Of a stretch of 7,387 nucleotides of DNA, positions 1-6,144 are shown one piece after another. The position numbers and the translations under genes were made by a program. The stretch covers positions 1-7,387 of the forward strand of contig DASYAN010000258.1 in assembly GCA_036501345.1 (NCBI GenBank), given 5' to 3'. How positions within the stretch are numbered: position 1 is the stretch's first letter; each line of letters begins with the position of its first letter. This DNA is from DASYAN01 sp036501345 (GTDB taxonomy: Bacteria > Chloroflexota > Ktedonobacteria > Ktedonobacterales > Ktedonobacteraceae). Below the pieces are notes generated by a model. It saw only the letters and a list, made by a program, of their open reading frames with translations, searched no databases and had not been told where the DNA came from.

Positions 1-1
1 C

Positions 2-649
2 AGATCACGTGATACGTTAAACCAGAAACTTGAGATGCTGCATGATAAGACAGTCCAGATAGCAAGCCAGGAGATTGAACCACAGCAACAGAAACAATAC
101 CTTGAAGATGTTATTGAACGCACATTGGCAGCCCAATTGCCAGCTCTCGAGCAATTGATCAACCAGCGTTTGTCTCTCCCTGTGCCCTATACGAACGAGT
201 CTCAGCCTAACTTCGAGGCAATAGAAGTTCAGACAGAAATTATCTGGGAAGACCTGATAGAAACGATCGACAAAGCTCTTATGGAACGCCTGACGGCTCT
301 CAATATATCTCTACAGTCTAAGATGCAAGAAATGGAGCGTGCCCTTACAGCACGCATTCGCCAGTGGCGTGACAGCACCCACTACACACAGTCATTTTTG
401 CCACAGGAGCACTCTACGGGAAGTCTCACTAATATGCAGGACGTCTTTGCTAGCATTGAACAACTTGAGCACTTGATAGAGTCAATGCAGGTGGCAATGA
501 CGACCAATAACGCCCTTCTGGCTAATCGTCTCTATCACCATCAACAGCTCCCTCTTGAACGAGCACATCCTAGTCGCCAAGAGCACAATGCTTCCTTGCA
601 CTCGTCCAATAAAGAAAGTGCTCCAATATCTATCCCCGAAGATACTTAA
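2..649 (+). CDS. Hypothetical helix-rich, coiled-coil-like protein (5' end outside window)
   Basis: I do not recognise this protein. The frame is open to the left edge: the 11 codons before the first ATG at 35 carry no stop and read as more charged/heptad-like sequence (SRDTLNQKLE). The gene therefore very likely starts upstream and ATG 35 is internal. The visible 215 residues are rich in Gln, Glu, Leu and Ala, with long predicted helices (for example QKQYLEDVIERTLAAQLPAL and the stretch around KMQEMERALTARIRQW), broken by a short Pro/Asn linker. The last ~40 residues are His/Ser/Pro-rich and look disordered. No membrane segment, signal peptide, cysteine cluster or catalytic motif is visible. 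This fits a cytosolic structural, scaffold or regulatory coiled-coil protein, but no function can be assigned. It ends with TAA at 647-649. The downstream gene is 145 bases away behind its own promoter-like box, so co-transcription is not indicated. Confidence 0.72.
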   Translation, partial: RSRDTLNQKLEMLHDKTVQIASQEIEPQQQKQYLEDVIERTLAAQLPALEQLINQRLSLPVPYTNESQPNFEAIEVQTEIIWEDLIETIDKALMERLTALNISLQSKMQEMERALTARIRQWRDSTHYTQSFLPQEHSTGSLTNMQDVFASIEQLEHLIESMQVAMTTNNALLANRLYHHQQLPLERAHPSRQEHNASLHSSNKESAPISIPEDT

Positions 650-726
650 GGGCAAGTAGAAGGCCTAGCTACCTTGTTTCTCAAAAGCTTGCACGCCTCT
701 CATATATTTGGTATTCTTAAAAGTAC

Positions 727-753
727 AGGACCGTATTTGAAAATACAGGTCCT
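727..753. repeat. Imperfect inverted repeat (hairpin) upstream of the membrane protein gene
   Basis: AGGACC (727-732) pairs with GGTCCT (748-753), and GTATT (733-737) pairs with AATAC (742-746). One A is bulged at 747 and the loop is TGAA, giving an 11-bp stem. No T-run follows, so it is not a classical terminator. It covers where the -35 region would sit for the TATAAT box at 768-773, so it could be an operator or a weak terminator for the upstream gene. Confidence 0.5.
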
Positions 754-767
754 CGCAGGTTGTATTC

Positions 768-773
768 TATAAT
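768..773 (+). promoter_or_regulatory. Perfect -10 box (TATAAT) for the 795-1589 gene
   Basis: TATAAT sits 21 bases before the ATG at 795. No good TTGACA lies 16-18 bases upstream: the matching window is ACAGGT-like and inside the inverted repeat. The promoter would therefore be weak alone or activator-dependent. The ribosome binding site is also weak (AAAGTGG, 781-787). Confidence 0.42.
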
Positions 774-794
774 TATCGAGAAAGTGGATTCTTT

Positions 795-1589
795 ATGGAT
801 CATTCTCTTCAAAGTGCTCATCTAACTATGAACGAATTAACCACCCTCTCAGCTGCCAATCCCGAAGCAACAGTTGAGGTAGAGGAAGAACATCATATCC
901 ATTTGCCAGGCCCAAGCTGGTGGCCTTTACTTTTAAGTGTCGCTATCCTAATAGCGGTTGTTGGGTTATTGTTTATTCCTGATAACCCCTGGATCACGCT
1001 TATTGCAGCCCCCTTCGTACTTGTGGGTATCTTAGGATGGGGACTGGAAGATCCAATGGCAACACCAAAGGAACGACATATTACATCTCAAGAGGCTGCA
1101 GGCGCTCAATCGAGATTTCAAATTGGTCAAGATGTTGTTGACAAAGACGGAAACTGGATTGGTATCGTGCAAGCACGTTTTAGCCACTATCTGCTCGTCG
1201 ATAATGGTGCACTATTGGTGAAGGCATATTACATTCCACACAGCTTTATTGAGAACAGCATCAAGGACAATGCCCTTCGCCTGAATGTAAGTGAGACAGA
1301 CTTGCTGCGCCGAGGCTTGGACAGAGTTCCTGATGATCTGTACGAGGAGACACCCGACTTTGGTATACCACAGGTTAAGGGTATACCCCAGTATGCGAGT
1401 AAGCCCTTGTCTCCTGCGGAAACTGGGCATTATAACTATGGTCCAAACTTCCCCGGTATCAATACGGATGCTGCTGGTTCATATTATCCTGAAGAAGTGC
1501 GCCCTGTACCACAAAAATATGTGGGCGATCGTCGCACTCTCTATGCTACCCGCAAGCCAGTCTCTCCTGCAACGGTGACTTCGCATTAG
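795..1589 (+). CDS. Two-helix membrane protein (oxidase subunit IV-like) fused to a DUF2171/PRC-barrel-like domain
   Basis: A 264-residue protein. Residues 1-35 are polar and end in an acidic/His patch. Residues 36-87 (from HLPGPSWWPLL to GILGWGLEDP) hold two transmembrane helices at about 43-61 and 66-84. The LPGPSWWP entry and GW..ED exit resemble the small two-helix subunit IV of bacterial aa3-type oxidases, or the matching tail of some CtaD proteins. Residues 108-178 (FQIGQDVVDKDGNWIG ... YYIPHSFIE ... LRLNVSETDL) resemble a DUF2171/PRC-barrel beta domain. The tail (179-264) is Pro/Tyr/Gly-rich and probably disordered. With the acidic N-terminus on one side, the helix pair would place N- and C-termini on the same side, likely the cytosol. 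No other oxidase genes are in view, so a role in respiration is unproven; a membrane-anchored PRC adaptor is the alternative. ATG 795 was chosen as the first ATG with a purine-rich stretch upstream. Confidence 0.8.
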   Translation: MDHSLQSAHLTMNELTTLSAANPEATVEVEEEHHIHLPGPSWWPLLLSVAILIAVVGLLFIPDNPWITLIAAPFVLVGILGWGLEDPMATPKERHITSQEAAGAQSRFQIGQDVVDKDGNWIGIVQARFSHYLLVDNGALLVKAYYIPHSFIENSIKDNALRLNVSETDLLRRGLDRVPDDLYEETPDFGIPQVKGIPQYASKPLSPAETGHYNYGPNFPGINTDAAGSYYPEEVRPVPQKYVGDRRTLYATRKPVSPATVTSH

Positions 1590-1592
1590 ACT

Positions 1593-1631
1593 AAAAAGGG
1601 ATGCAGGCTAGCAAAAACCCTGCATCCCTTT
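1593..1631. terminator. Bidirectional intrinsic terminator between convergent genes
   Basis: AAAGGGATGCAGG (1595-1607) pairs perfectly over 13 bp with CCTGCATCCCTTT (1619-1631); the loop is 11 bases. It starts 6 bases after the stop of the membrane protein gene and 35 bases beyond the stop of the minus-strand permease. On the minus strand the stem runs into TTTTT (1597-1593), a classical tail for the permease transcript. On the plus strand it is followed by TCTCGCTCTC, a poorer tail. Confidence 0.85.
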
Positions 1632-1665
1632 CTCGCTCTCTTTGCTCCAACAATCTCCTACTGTG

Positions 1666-3738
1666 CTATTTCCACTTTTTGAGCAGGTGAACGACTTTCC
1701 CATCCGGCGTTGATTCATAGCGAATACGATCGGGGTTAATATTACTGAACCGCTCACTATCCTCTGCTGTCATCACCGTATCTTGAGGGTGAATGACTTG
1801 CCAAGCATGAGCCTCAATATTAGGTGCTTGTCGCTGATAGAGGAAGCGGCGATCAGAAATTTTGGCTTTCAAGGCAAGATTTTCTGCCTTGCTAAAGTAT
1901 TTCTTTGCTTCCTGATCTTCAAAGTAAGGGTCAACGATTTCCAGCATTTGAGGTGCCTCTTGGCGCAGTTGTTGATTGCTTACATAAAGAAACACTACTG
2001 GCCGTTTTGCTTCAGCTTGATGAATTGCGGACTGAATAACCGCATCATTGTATATACTGCCTGGTGTCAGTATTGCCAGGATAGAGTCTGGCAAGCGTTC
2101 TCCAATCCTTGTGATAACATGTGGTACTGGGACTTGTCCTCTCTTCCTGAGTATCGTGTAGTTGGCGACTGCAATGAGCATTCCCAGCGCTGTGACGCTA
2201 CCTCCAAATGCTGTTGCAAGTGGTTTCGTCACTAAGTTTGTTGACCAAGCAACCATTACCAAGGCAGTGGTAAGAATGCCCAGGAAAAATGCGATCTTGA
2301 ACCACAGACCCTTGCCTTCCATGCTCATCTCGCCTAGCTGGACCATCAACGCTTCAGGATGATGTCCATTGGTATGCATACCTGAATCGGTTATGATTTG
2401 GGAGCTTTCTTCCCTACTGCTCAGAGATACATGACCATTTTCTCCTTTTTTCTCTAAGGCAAGAATCTTTAACCGATTTGCTTTCATCACACGCCGAGCG
2501 ACCTGCCAATCCCGGTAGCGTATAATATCAAGACCCAGGCAAGTGAGCGTGAAAGCTCCAAGTAAGCCAAAAGCATACATATCGCCAAGAATATTGATAT
2601 TGCCCAGTACTGCGATGAGTATAATAATGGGAATTCCCGCAGCAAGCATAATAGAGTAATGCGGTGTTCCTCGTAATTTATTGCGCTTGAGAACGAAACT
2701 GGGCAGAAACTCCATACGCGAGAGCGCGATGAACACATGGTAAGAGCCGATAATCGCAGTATTGCTGGCAAAAACTAAGAGTGCACTTGCACTGATTGCC
2801 ACCTCCGTTTGCAAAACGCCATTTCCCCAATGACCACCTAGTAAAGAAATAAGCTGTGCCGATAAGACGGGATCTTTTGCCGCTTGTGGCTGCAGTATTG
2901 TCGAGAGCATCGTCAAAAGTGGGCTAGTGATACCTATAGTTATTACGACAAGAAAGAGCGCGATGCCAGCAATCTTCTTACGTGGCTGTTTCATGACAGG
3001 GGAAAGCTGTGAGATGCTCTCTAATCCAGAGAAGGCCAGGAAAGAACCTGCGAAGCCCACCAGAATAGAGTAGGAAGTCAGAGCATGACCCTCAAACATC
3101 TTGGGAAAAAGGGAGAAGAATGTTATAAGCGAAATATGAGTAAAGACGGTGAACAGGATCGCAAGATCGCTAAGAAAGGCGATGATTGCGCCAACAAGGC
3201 TTACTTTTGCGCTCTCACTAATACCAATCCAATTTAGCATGCCCAGCAGAATGAGTATGACAATAGTCATGACCAGAAGGGTTAGTTGGAACTGCCCAAG
3301 TCCTGGTATGAGAATCGTCGCCCCTAGAGGAACAATCACAACACTAAGATATTGCATTCCCGACAAGCAACTAATTGCCGCCGTGAGAAAATAGTCTACC
3401 AATATGAACATACCACCCAGAGCGCCAAACCAACGGTTAAGTGCCTGACTGGCTACCGTCACAACACCACCGCCTTGTGGGAAGCGATGGGTTACTTCAG
3501 CGTACTTTAAGGTCAGTAGTACAAAAACTGACATTGTCAATAAAACAAAAAAACCGGCGAGATCGCCGATACCAGCAGTTCCGTAGAGAATACCTGGTAC
3601 GTAATACACTGAAGTTCCGATATCCGCAAAGACAACCGCCCAGCAAAGAATGGGACCCAGCATGTTCTTTTCATGCGATGCATGATCTTCTGTACTTATA
3701 ATGTGTGATGAGCTTTGAATGCCAGGTTGTTGCGCCAT
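1666..3738 (-). CDS. APC-superfamily permease with C-terminal cytosolic (USP-like) domain
   Basis: A 690-residue integral membrane transporter with a LeuT-type fold. TM1 contains ADIGTSVYYVPG (about 38-49); its GTS break resembles the unwound, substrate-binding helix of APC and Kup transporters. TM6 carries FSGLESISQLSPVMKQPRKK (about 236-255), the FxGxE...P-rich pattern typical of amino-acid permeases. About twelve hydrophobic helices span 27-530. A charged, Ser/His-rich loop of ~70 residues (408-476) interrupts them before the last pair. Residues ~545-690 are soluble; SILAILTPGSIYNDAV and the following VVFLYVSN strand suggest a universal-stress-protein-like domain, as in K+-transporting KimA-type APC proteins. 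The substrate (amino acid or K+) cannot be read from the sequence. Start: an in-frame GTG at 3753 is possible, but ATG 3738 has GAGGTG at ideal spacing (3751-3746), so 3738 is preferred. It converges on the 795-1589 gene and diverges from rsmG. Confidence 0.88.
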   Translation of the reverse strand: MAQQPGIQSSSHIISTEDHASHEKNMLGPILCWAVVFADIGTSVYYVPGILYGTAGIGDLAGFFVLLTMSVFVLLTLKYAEVTHRFPQGGGVVTVASQALNRWFGALGGMFILVDYFLTAAISCLSGMQYLSVVIVPLGATILIPGLGQFQLTLLVMTIVILILLGMLNWIGISESAKVSLVGAIIAFLSDLAILFTVFTHISLITFFSLFPKMFEGHALTSYSILVGFAGSFLAFSGLESISQLSPVMKQPRKKIAGIALFLVVITIGITSPLLTMLSTILQPQAAKDPVLSAQLISLLGGHWGNGVLQTEVAISASALLVFASNTAIIGSYHVFIALSRMEFLPSFVLKRNKLRGTPHYSIMLAAGIPIIILIAVLGNINILGDMYAFGLLGAFTLTCLGLDIIRYRDWQVARRVMKANRLKILALEKKGENGHVSLSSREESSQIITDSGMHTNGHHPEALMVQLGEMSMEGKGLWFKIAFFLGILTTALVMVAWSTNLVTKPLATAFGGSVTALGMLIAVANYTILRKRGQVPVPHVITRIGERLPDSILAILTPGSIYNDAVIQSAIHQAEAKRPVVFLYVSNQQLRQEAPQMLEIVDPYFEDQEAKKYFSKAENLALKAKISDRRFLYQRQAPNIEAHAWQVIHPQDTVMTAEDSERFSNINPDRIRYESTPDGKVVHLLKKWK

Positions 3739-3745
3739 GCCATTG

Positions 3746-3751
3746 CACCTC
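3746..3751 (-). promoter_or_regulatory. Ribosome binding site deciding the permease start
   Basis: Read on the minus strand, GAGGTG lies 7 bases before ATG 3738. It overlaps the alternative GTG at 3753-3751, which would have no comparable site upstream. This supports starting at MAQQPG rather than five residues earlier. Confidence 0.8.
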
Positions 3752-3766
3752 ACAAAATGTAACTTC

Positions 3767-3837
3767 CGCTATGAGAACCGGAAGCATCCTTGTTCTACTT
3801 GCTTCTGGATGAAGCTTGTAAAGAGTTTAGCATAGCG
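3767..3837 (-). promoter_or_regulatory. Structured, riboswitch-like 5' leader of the permease
   Basis: On the minus strand, CGCTATG (3837-3831) can pair with CATAGCG (3773-3767), closing a ~57-base internal region just upstream of the permease ribosome binding site. Inside, GAAGC (3805-3801) can pair either with the preceding GCTTC (3815-3811, loop of 5) or, as GAAGCA (3805-3800), with the following TGCTTC (3786-3781). The two pairings are mutually exclusive. I do not recognise a known riboswitch class and see no poly-U terminator, so any control would be translational or by protein binding. Confidence 0.38.
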
Positions 3838-3851
3838 AGGATGTGTTATGC

Positions 3852-3966
3852 AAAAATCTTGAGGGAAAATGACCATTTCTTGAGTAAATATTTAGATGTC
3901 TGGCATATTTCCTGAGTACCTTTTGACGTTCTATGCTTTTTCCTTGAGTATCCTTTGACATTATCC
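3852..3966 (+). repeat. Helically phased degenerate direct repeats upstream of rsmG
   Basis: Four copies of a TTTCYTGAGTA...TTTGAC-like unit have their TGAG cores at 3860, 3881, 3913 and 3945, spaced 21, 32 and 32 bases (two, three and three helical turns). Copies 3 and 4 share TGAGTA-N5-TTGAC; copy 1 has TGAG-N6-TGAC; copy 2 is the most degenerate in its second half. The TTGACA of copy 4 is also the likely -35 of the rsmG promoter. This is the layout of tandem sites for a DNA-binding regulator. The rest of the 303-base gap (3739-4041) holds the permease leader and the rsmG leader. Confidence 0.55.
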
Positions 3967-3983
3967 CTACTCTTGCGTTTACT
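3955..3983 (+). promoter_or_regulatory. Probable rsmG promoter
   Basis: A perfect TTGACA (-35) at 3955-3960 is followed after 17 bases by TTTACT (3978-3983), matching four of six -10 positions. Transcription would begin near 3990, leaving a leader of about 50 bases before the ATG at 4042. The -35 is embedded in the last phased direct repeat. Confidence 0.55.
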
Positions 3984-4010
3984 AGCACGGAGGCGATAGA
4001 ATCTAGAGTC

Positions 4011-4028
4011 TATTTCTATTTCTATTTT
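4011..4028 (+). repeat. Short tandem repeat in rsmG leader (TATTTY x3)
   Basis: Three 6-base units, TATTTC TATTTC TATTTT, lie immediately before the ribosome binding site GAGGT (4030-4034). Being upstream of the site, changes in copy number would not alter spacing to the start codon. It may simply be an unstructured, U-rich leader that aids ribosome loading. Confidence 0.6.
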
Positions 4029-4041
4029 TGAGGTATTATGA

Positions 4042-4767
4042 ATGTCTGAAGGTCTATCCGAGATATTTGTTGAAGGGTTACAGCAACTTGGCCTCGATCC
4101 AGGTGATGAACAATTACTGGCGGCATTTGAGTCCTATAGACAGGAGCTACTGGATTGGAATACGCGCATAAATTTGACAGCCATTACAGATCCCCAGGAT
4201 GTATTGCTGAAACATTTCCTCGATTCACTATCTCTTTTAAAGGCATATCCTAACCCAGAAGCCCGGCTCCTCGATATCGGATCAGGAGCTGGCTTCCCTG
4301 GTCTTCCCTTAAAGCTTGTTCGTCCACAGTGGCATGTAGCATTGTTGGAAGCAACAGGCAAAAAAACGCTCTTTTTACGCCATATGGTTGAGATGCTTCA
4401 ACTTCGAAATGTTGAACTCATTCATGGCCGAGCCGAGGAATTGGCTCATAAACAGGAGTATCGTGCTACGTTTGATATAGTAACTGCCCGTGCTGTCTCT
4501 GCGCTTCCCACACTGCTTGAATACTGTGCACCATACTGCCGGATAGGTGGTATGATTATCTTACCAAAAAAAGGAGATCTTACAGAGGAAATACAGCAAG
4601 CTAAGCGTGCTGCCGTACATGTCGGAACGAGGTTCAAAGCAGATATTCCCGTTGATTTGCCAGGTTTAGCCGATGGACGTCGTTTACTCGTTTGGGAACA
4701 AGAAAAACCGTGTCCCCCACGCTACCCACGGAGCGGGTCTGCAATAGCAAAAAAGCCACTATTGTAG
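4042..4767 (+). CDS. rsmG: 16S rRNA (guanine-527-N7)-methyltransferase RsmG (GidB)
   Basis: RsmG uses S-adenosylmethionine to make m7G527 in the 530 loop of 16S rRNA, in the cytosol on the 30S subunit; in other bacteria its loss gives low-level streptomycin resistance. The family pattern is clear: WNTRINLTAI near 39-48, HFLDSLSLL near 58-66, the SAM-binding LLDIGSGAGFPGLPL at 76-90, the acidic LLEATGKKTLFL segment near 100-111, ARAVSALPTLLEY near 148-160, and the ILPKKGDLTEEI segment after it. At 241 residues it is longer than E. coli RsmG (207); the excess is mainly a basic, Pro-rich tail (CPPRYPRSGSAIAKK) that looks disordered. The start at 4042 has GAGGT at 4030-4034, 7 bases upstream; an out-of-frame ATG at 4038 is too close to that site. 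It is not adjacent to gidA/mnmG here and converges on purA. Confidence 0.95.
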   Translation: MSEGLSEIFVEGLQQLGLDPGDEQLLAAFESYRQELLDWNTRINLTAITDPQDVLLKHFLDSLSLLKAYPNPEARLLDIGSGAGFPGLPLKLVRPQWHVALLEATGKKTLFLRHMVEMLQLRNVELIHGRAEELAHKQEYRATFDIVTARAVSALPTLLEYCAPYCRIGGMIILPKKGDLTEEIQQAKRAAVHVGTRFKADIPVDLPGLADGRRLLVWEQEKPCPPRYPRSGSAIAKKPLL

Positions 4768-4773
4768 TCTTCT

Positions 4774-4839
4774 CAAGGGAAATAAAGGGCCAGGACATGA
4801 TCAGACGCTACAAATGCGGCGTCTGCCGTCATTCCCTTG
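4774..4839. terminator. Nested hairpins between rsmG and purA (probable shared terminator region)
   Basis: An outer stem CAAGGGAA (4774-4781) with TTCCCTTG (4832-4839) encloses an inner stem CAGACGC (4802-4808) with GCGTCTG (4819-4825). They lie in the 81-base gap between the two convergent stops. No long T-run follows on either strand, so it would be an unusual terminator or an RNA-stabilising 3' structure. Confidence 0.5.
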
Positions 4840-4848
4840 CACTCCTCA

Positions 4849-6144
4849 CTAGGCAGCTGAAACCAACACATCCTGCAATTGAATGGTTTTTCCGCGCTCT
4901 GGACTAACGGAAACCATCACAATGGGAGTTTCCAGGAGGTCCTCCAGGCGCTTAAGATACGCCTTGGCCTCCTCTGGTAAATCCTCATAATGGTTGATCC
5001 CTGTCGTGCTACATTCCCAGCCCTTAATCTCCTCATAAATAGGCTCACAGGCAGCCAGATCAGAAAGCGTTGCTGGCAAGCTATGCATAGTTTGTCCACG
5101 CAGATTATAGGCCGTACAGATCTTGATAGTAGGAAATGTGTCCAGCACATCCAGTTTCGTGATAACAGCCACATCTAGGCCATTGAGCTGGGCAACGAAA
5201 CGGCCTGCAACAGCATCAAACCAGCCACAACGACGTTCTCGTCCCGTGTTAGTCCTGTACTCGTGACCGCGATCACGCATTGTTTGGCCCCAGGAATCGA
5301 ATAAGCCCGTTGGCATAGGGCCACTACCAACGCGAGTAGTATAGGCTTTGTATACACCTATCACACGGTCAATCGAACGCGGGGGCAGACCTGCTCCGAC
5401 TGCGGCATTGGCAGCCAATGTAGACGACGAGGTAACGAAAGGATAGGTGCCAAAATCGATATCAAGAAGTGCCCCTTGAGCACCCTCGAGCAGTATAGTC
5501 TTATGATCGGATAATGCATCATGCAACATTTTTTGCGTATCAGCAATGTGAGAACGCAATTGCAACCCATACGCAAAATATTCGCTATGAATTTCTTCAA
5601 GGGAAAGAGGAGGCTGGCCATAAATTTGAGTAATCATACGGTTTTTCTGTTGGAGAATAGTAGACAATTTAGCTCTAAAGGTATCTACATCTAGCAGGTC
5701 AGCCATACGAATACCAGTACGTGCATGCTTATCAACGTAAGCTGGGCCAATTCCACGCTGTGCACTCTCACCGTTGTCTGACCCCCTTGCCTCTTCCTCA
5801 AGACGATCTAACAAAAAATGATATGGCATCACTACATGAGCTCTTTCACTAATATAGAGCTGCGAAATGCCTATGCCTTGTTGTTGCAGCTTTTCCATCT
5901 CACTGATGAGACCTTTAGGATCAACAACAACACCATTTCCAATAATACAGGTCACATTGGGATAGAGTATTCCAGAAGGGACAAGACGGAACGCGAACTC
6001 TCCCTTTTCGTGAACAACGCGATGTCCGATATTGCCTCCTCCTTGATAGCGCACAACAAAATCGACACGCATCGCAAGCTCGTCAATAATCTTGCCTTTG
6101 CCTTCGCCCCCCCATTGGGCACCGATAACTGCTACTACCGCCAT
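4849..6144 (-). CDS. purA: Adenylosuccinate synthetase family protein with altered active site (PurA-like)
   Basis: PurA joins IMP and aspartate, using GTP, to give adenylosuccinate in AMP synthesis. This 431-residue protein is normal in length and aligns end to end. It keeps GxQWG and the EGKGK P-loop (14-18), H41, LVPSGIL (54-60), RGIGPAYVDK (130-139), EGAQGALLDID (220-230), TTRVGSGP (269-276), TGRERRCGWFDAV (300-312) and the guanine-binding TKLD (329-332). However, the catalytic aspartate of WGDEGKGK is Gly13 (codon GGC, 6108-6106). The usual GGHNAGHT loop reads GGGNIGHR (35-42), the IMP-phosphate loop IGTTGRGIGP reads GESAQRGIGP (125-134), and the GTP loop SVGPER reads SVSPER (412-417). 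The frame is intact; AAGGA (6158-6154) is 9 bases before the ATG and a good promoter is upstream, so it is probably expressed. It may be a changed-specificity paralogue, an inactive one, or the sole PurA. Family membership is certain; activity is not. Confidence 0.93.
   Translation of the reverse strand: MAVVAVIGAQWGGEGKGKIIDELAMRVDFVVRYQGGGNIGHRVVHEKGEFAFRLVPSGILYPNVTCIIGNGVVVDPKGLISEMEKLQQQGIGISQLYISERAHVVMPYHFLLDRLEEEARGSDNGESAQRGIGPAYVDKHARTGIRMADLLDVDTFRAKLSTILQQKNRMITQIYGQPPLSLEEIHSEYFAYGLQLRSHIADTQKMLHDALSDHKTILLEGAQGALLDIDFGTYPFVTSSSTLAANAAVGAGLPPRSIDRVIGVYKAYTTRVGSGPMPTGLFDSWGQTMRDRGHEYRTNTGRERRCGWFDAVAGRFVAQLNGLDVAVITKLDVLDTFPTIKICTAYNLRGQTMHSLPATLSDLAACEPIYEEIKGWECSTTGINHYEDLPEEAKAYLKRLEDLLETPIVMVSVSPERGKTIQLQDVLVSAA

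Noticed and set aside
3739..3753. Five-codon N-terminal extension of the permease from GTG 3753
   Set aside because: The would-be extension contains the ribosome binding site (GAGGTG) that serves ATG 3738, and no comparable site precedes the GTG.
3774..3830. Known c-di-AMP (ydaO-type) riboswitch upstream of the permease
   Set aside because: The leader is too short and I could not find the conserved core of that class; only generic alternative pairing is visible.
3852..3966. CRISPR array in the rsmG upstream region
   Set aside because: Repeats are short and degenerate with spacing of 21-32 bases and no unique spacers of proper size; no cas genes are nearby.
4011..4028. Phase-variable repeat controlling rsmG
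   Set aside because: Only three imperfect 6-base units, located upstream of the ribosome binding site and outside the coding frame and promoter spacer.
4038..4049. Three-codon upstream ORF (ATGAATGTCTGA) overlapping the rsmG start
   Set aside because: Only 3 bases separate its ATG from the GAGGT site, too close for efficient initiation; the rsmG ATG at 4042 is ideally spaced.
6106..6113. Explaining the missing PurA aspartate as a frameshift at the seven-G run
   Set aside because: The reading frame is correct on both sides (GAQWG before, EGKGKIID after), so no insertion or deletion is needed; a single A-to-G miscall remains possible but would not explain the other active-site changes.
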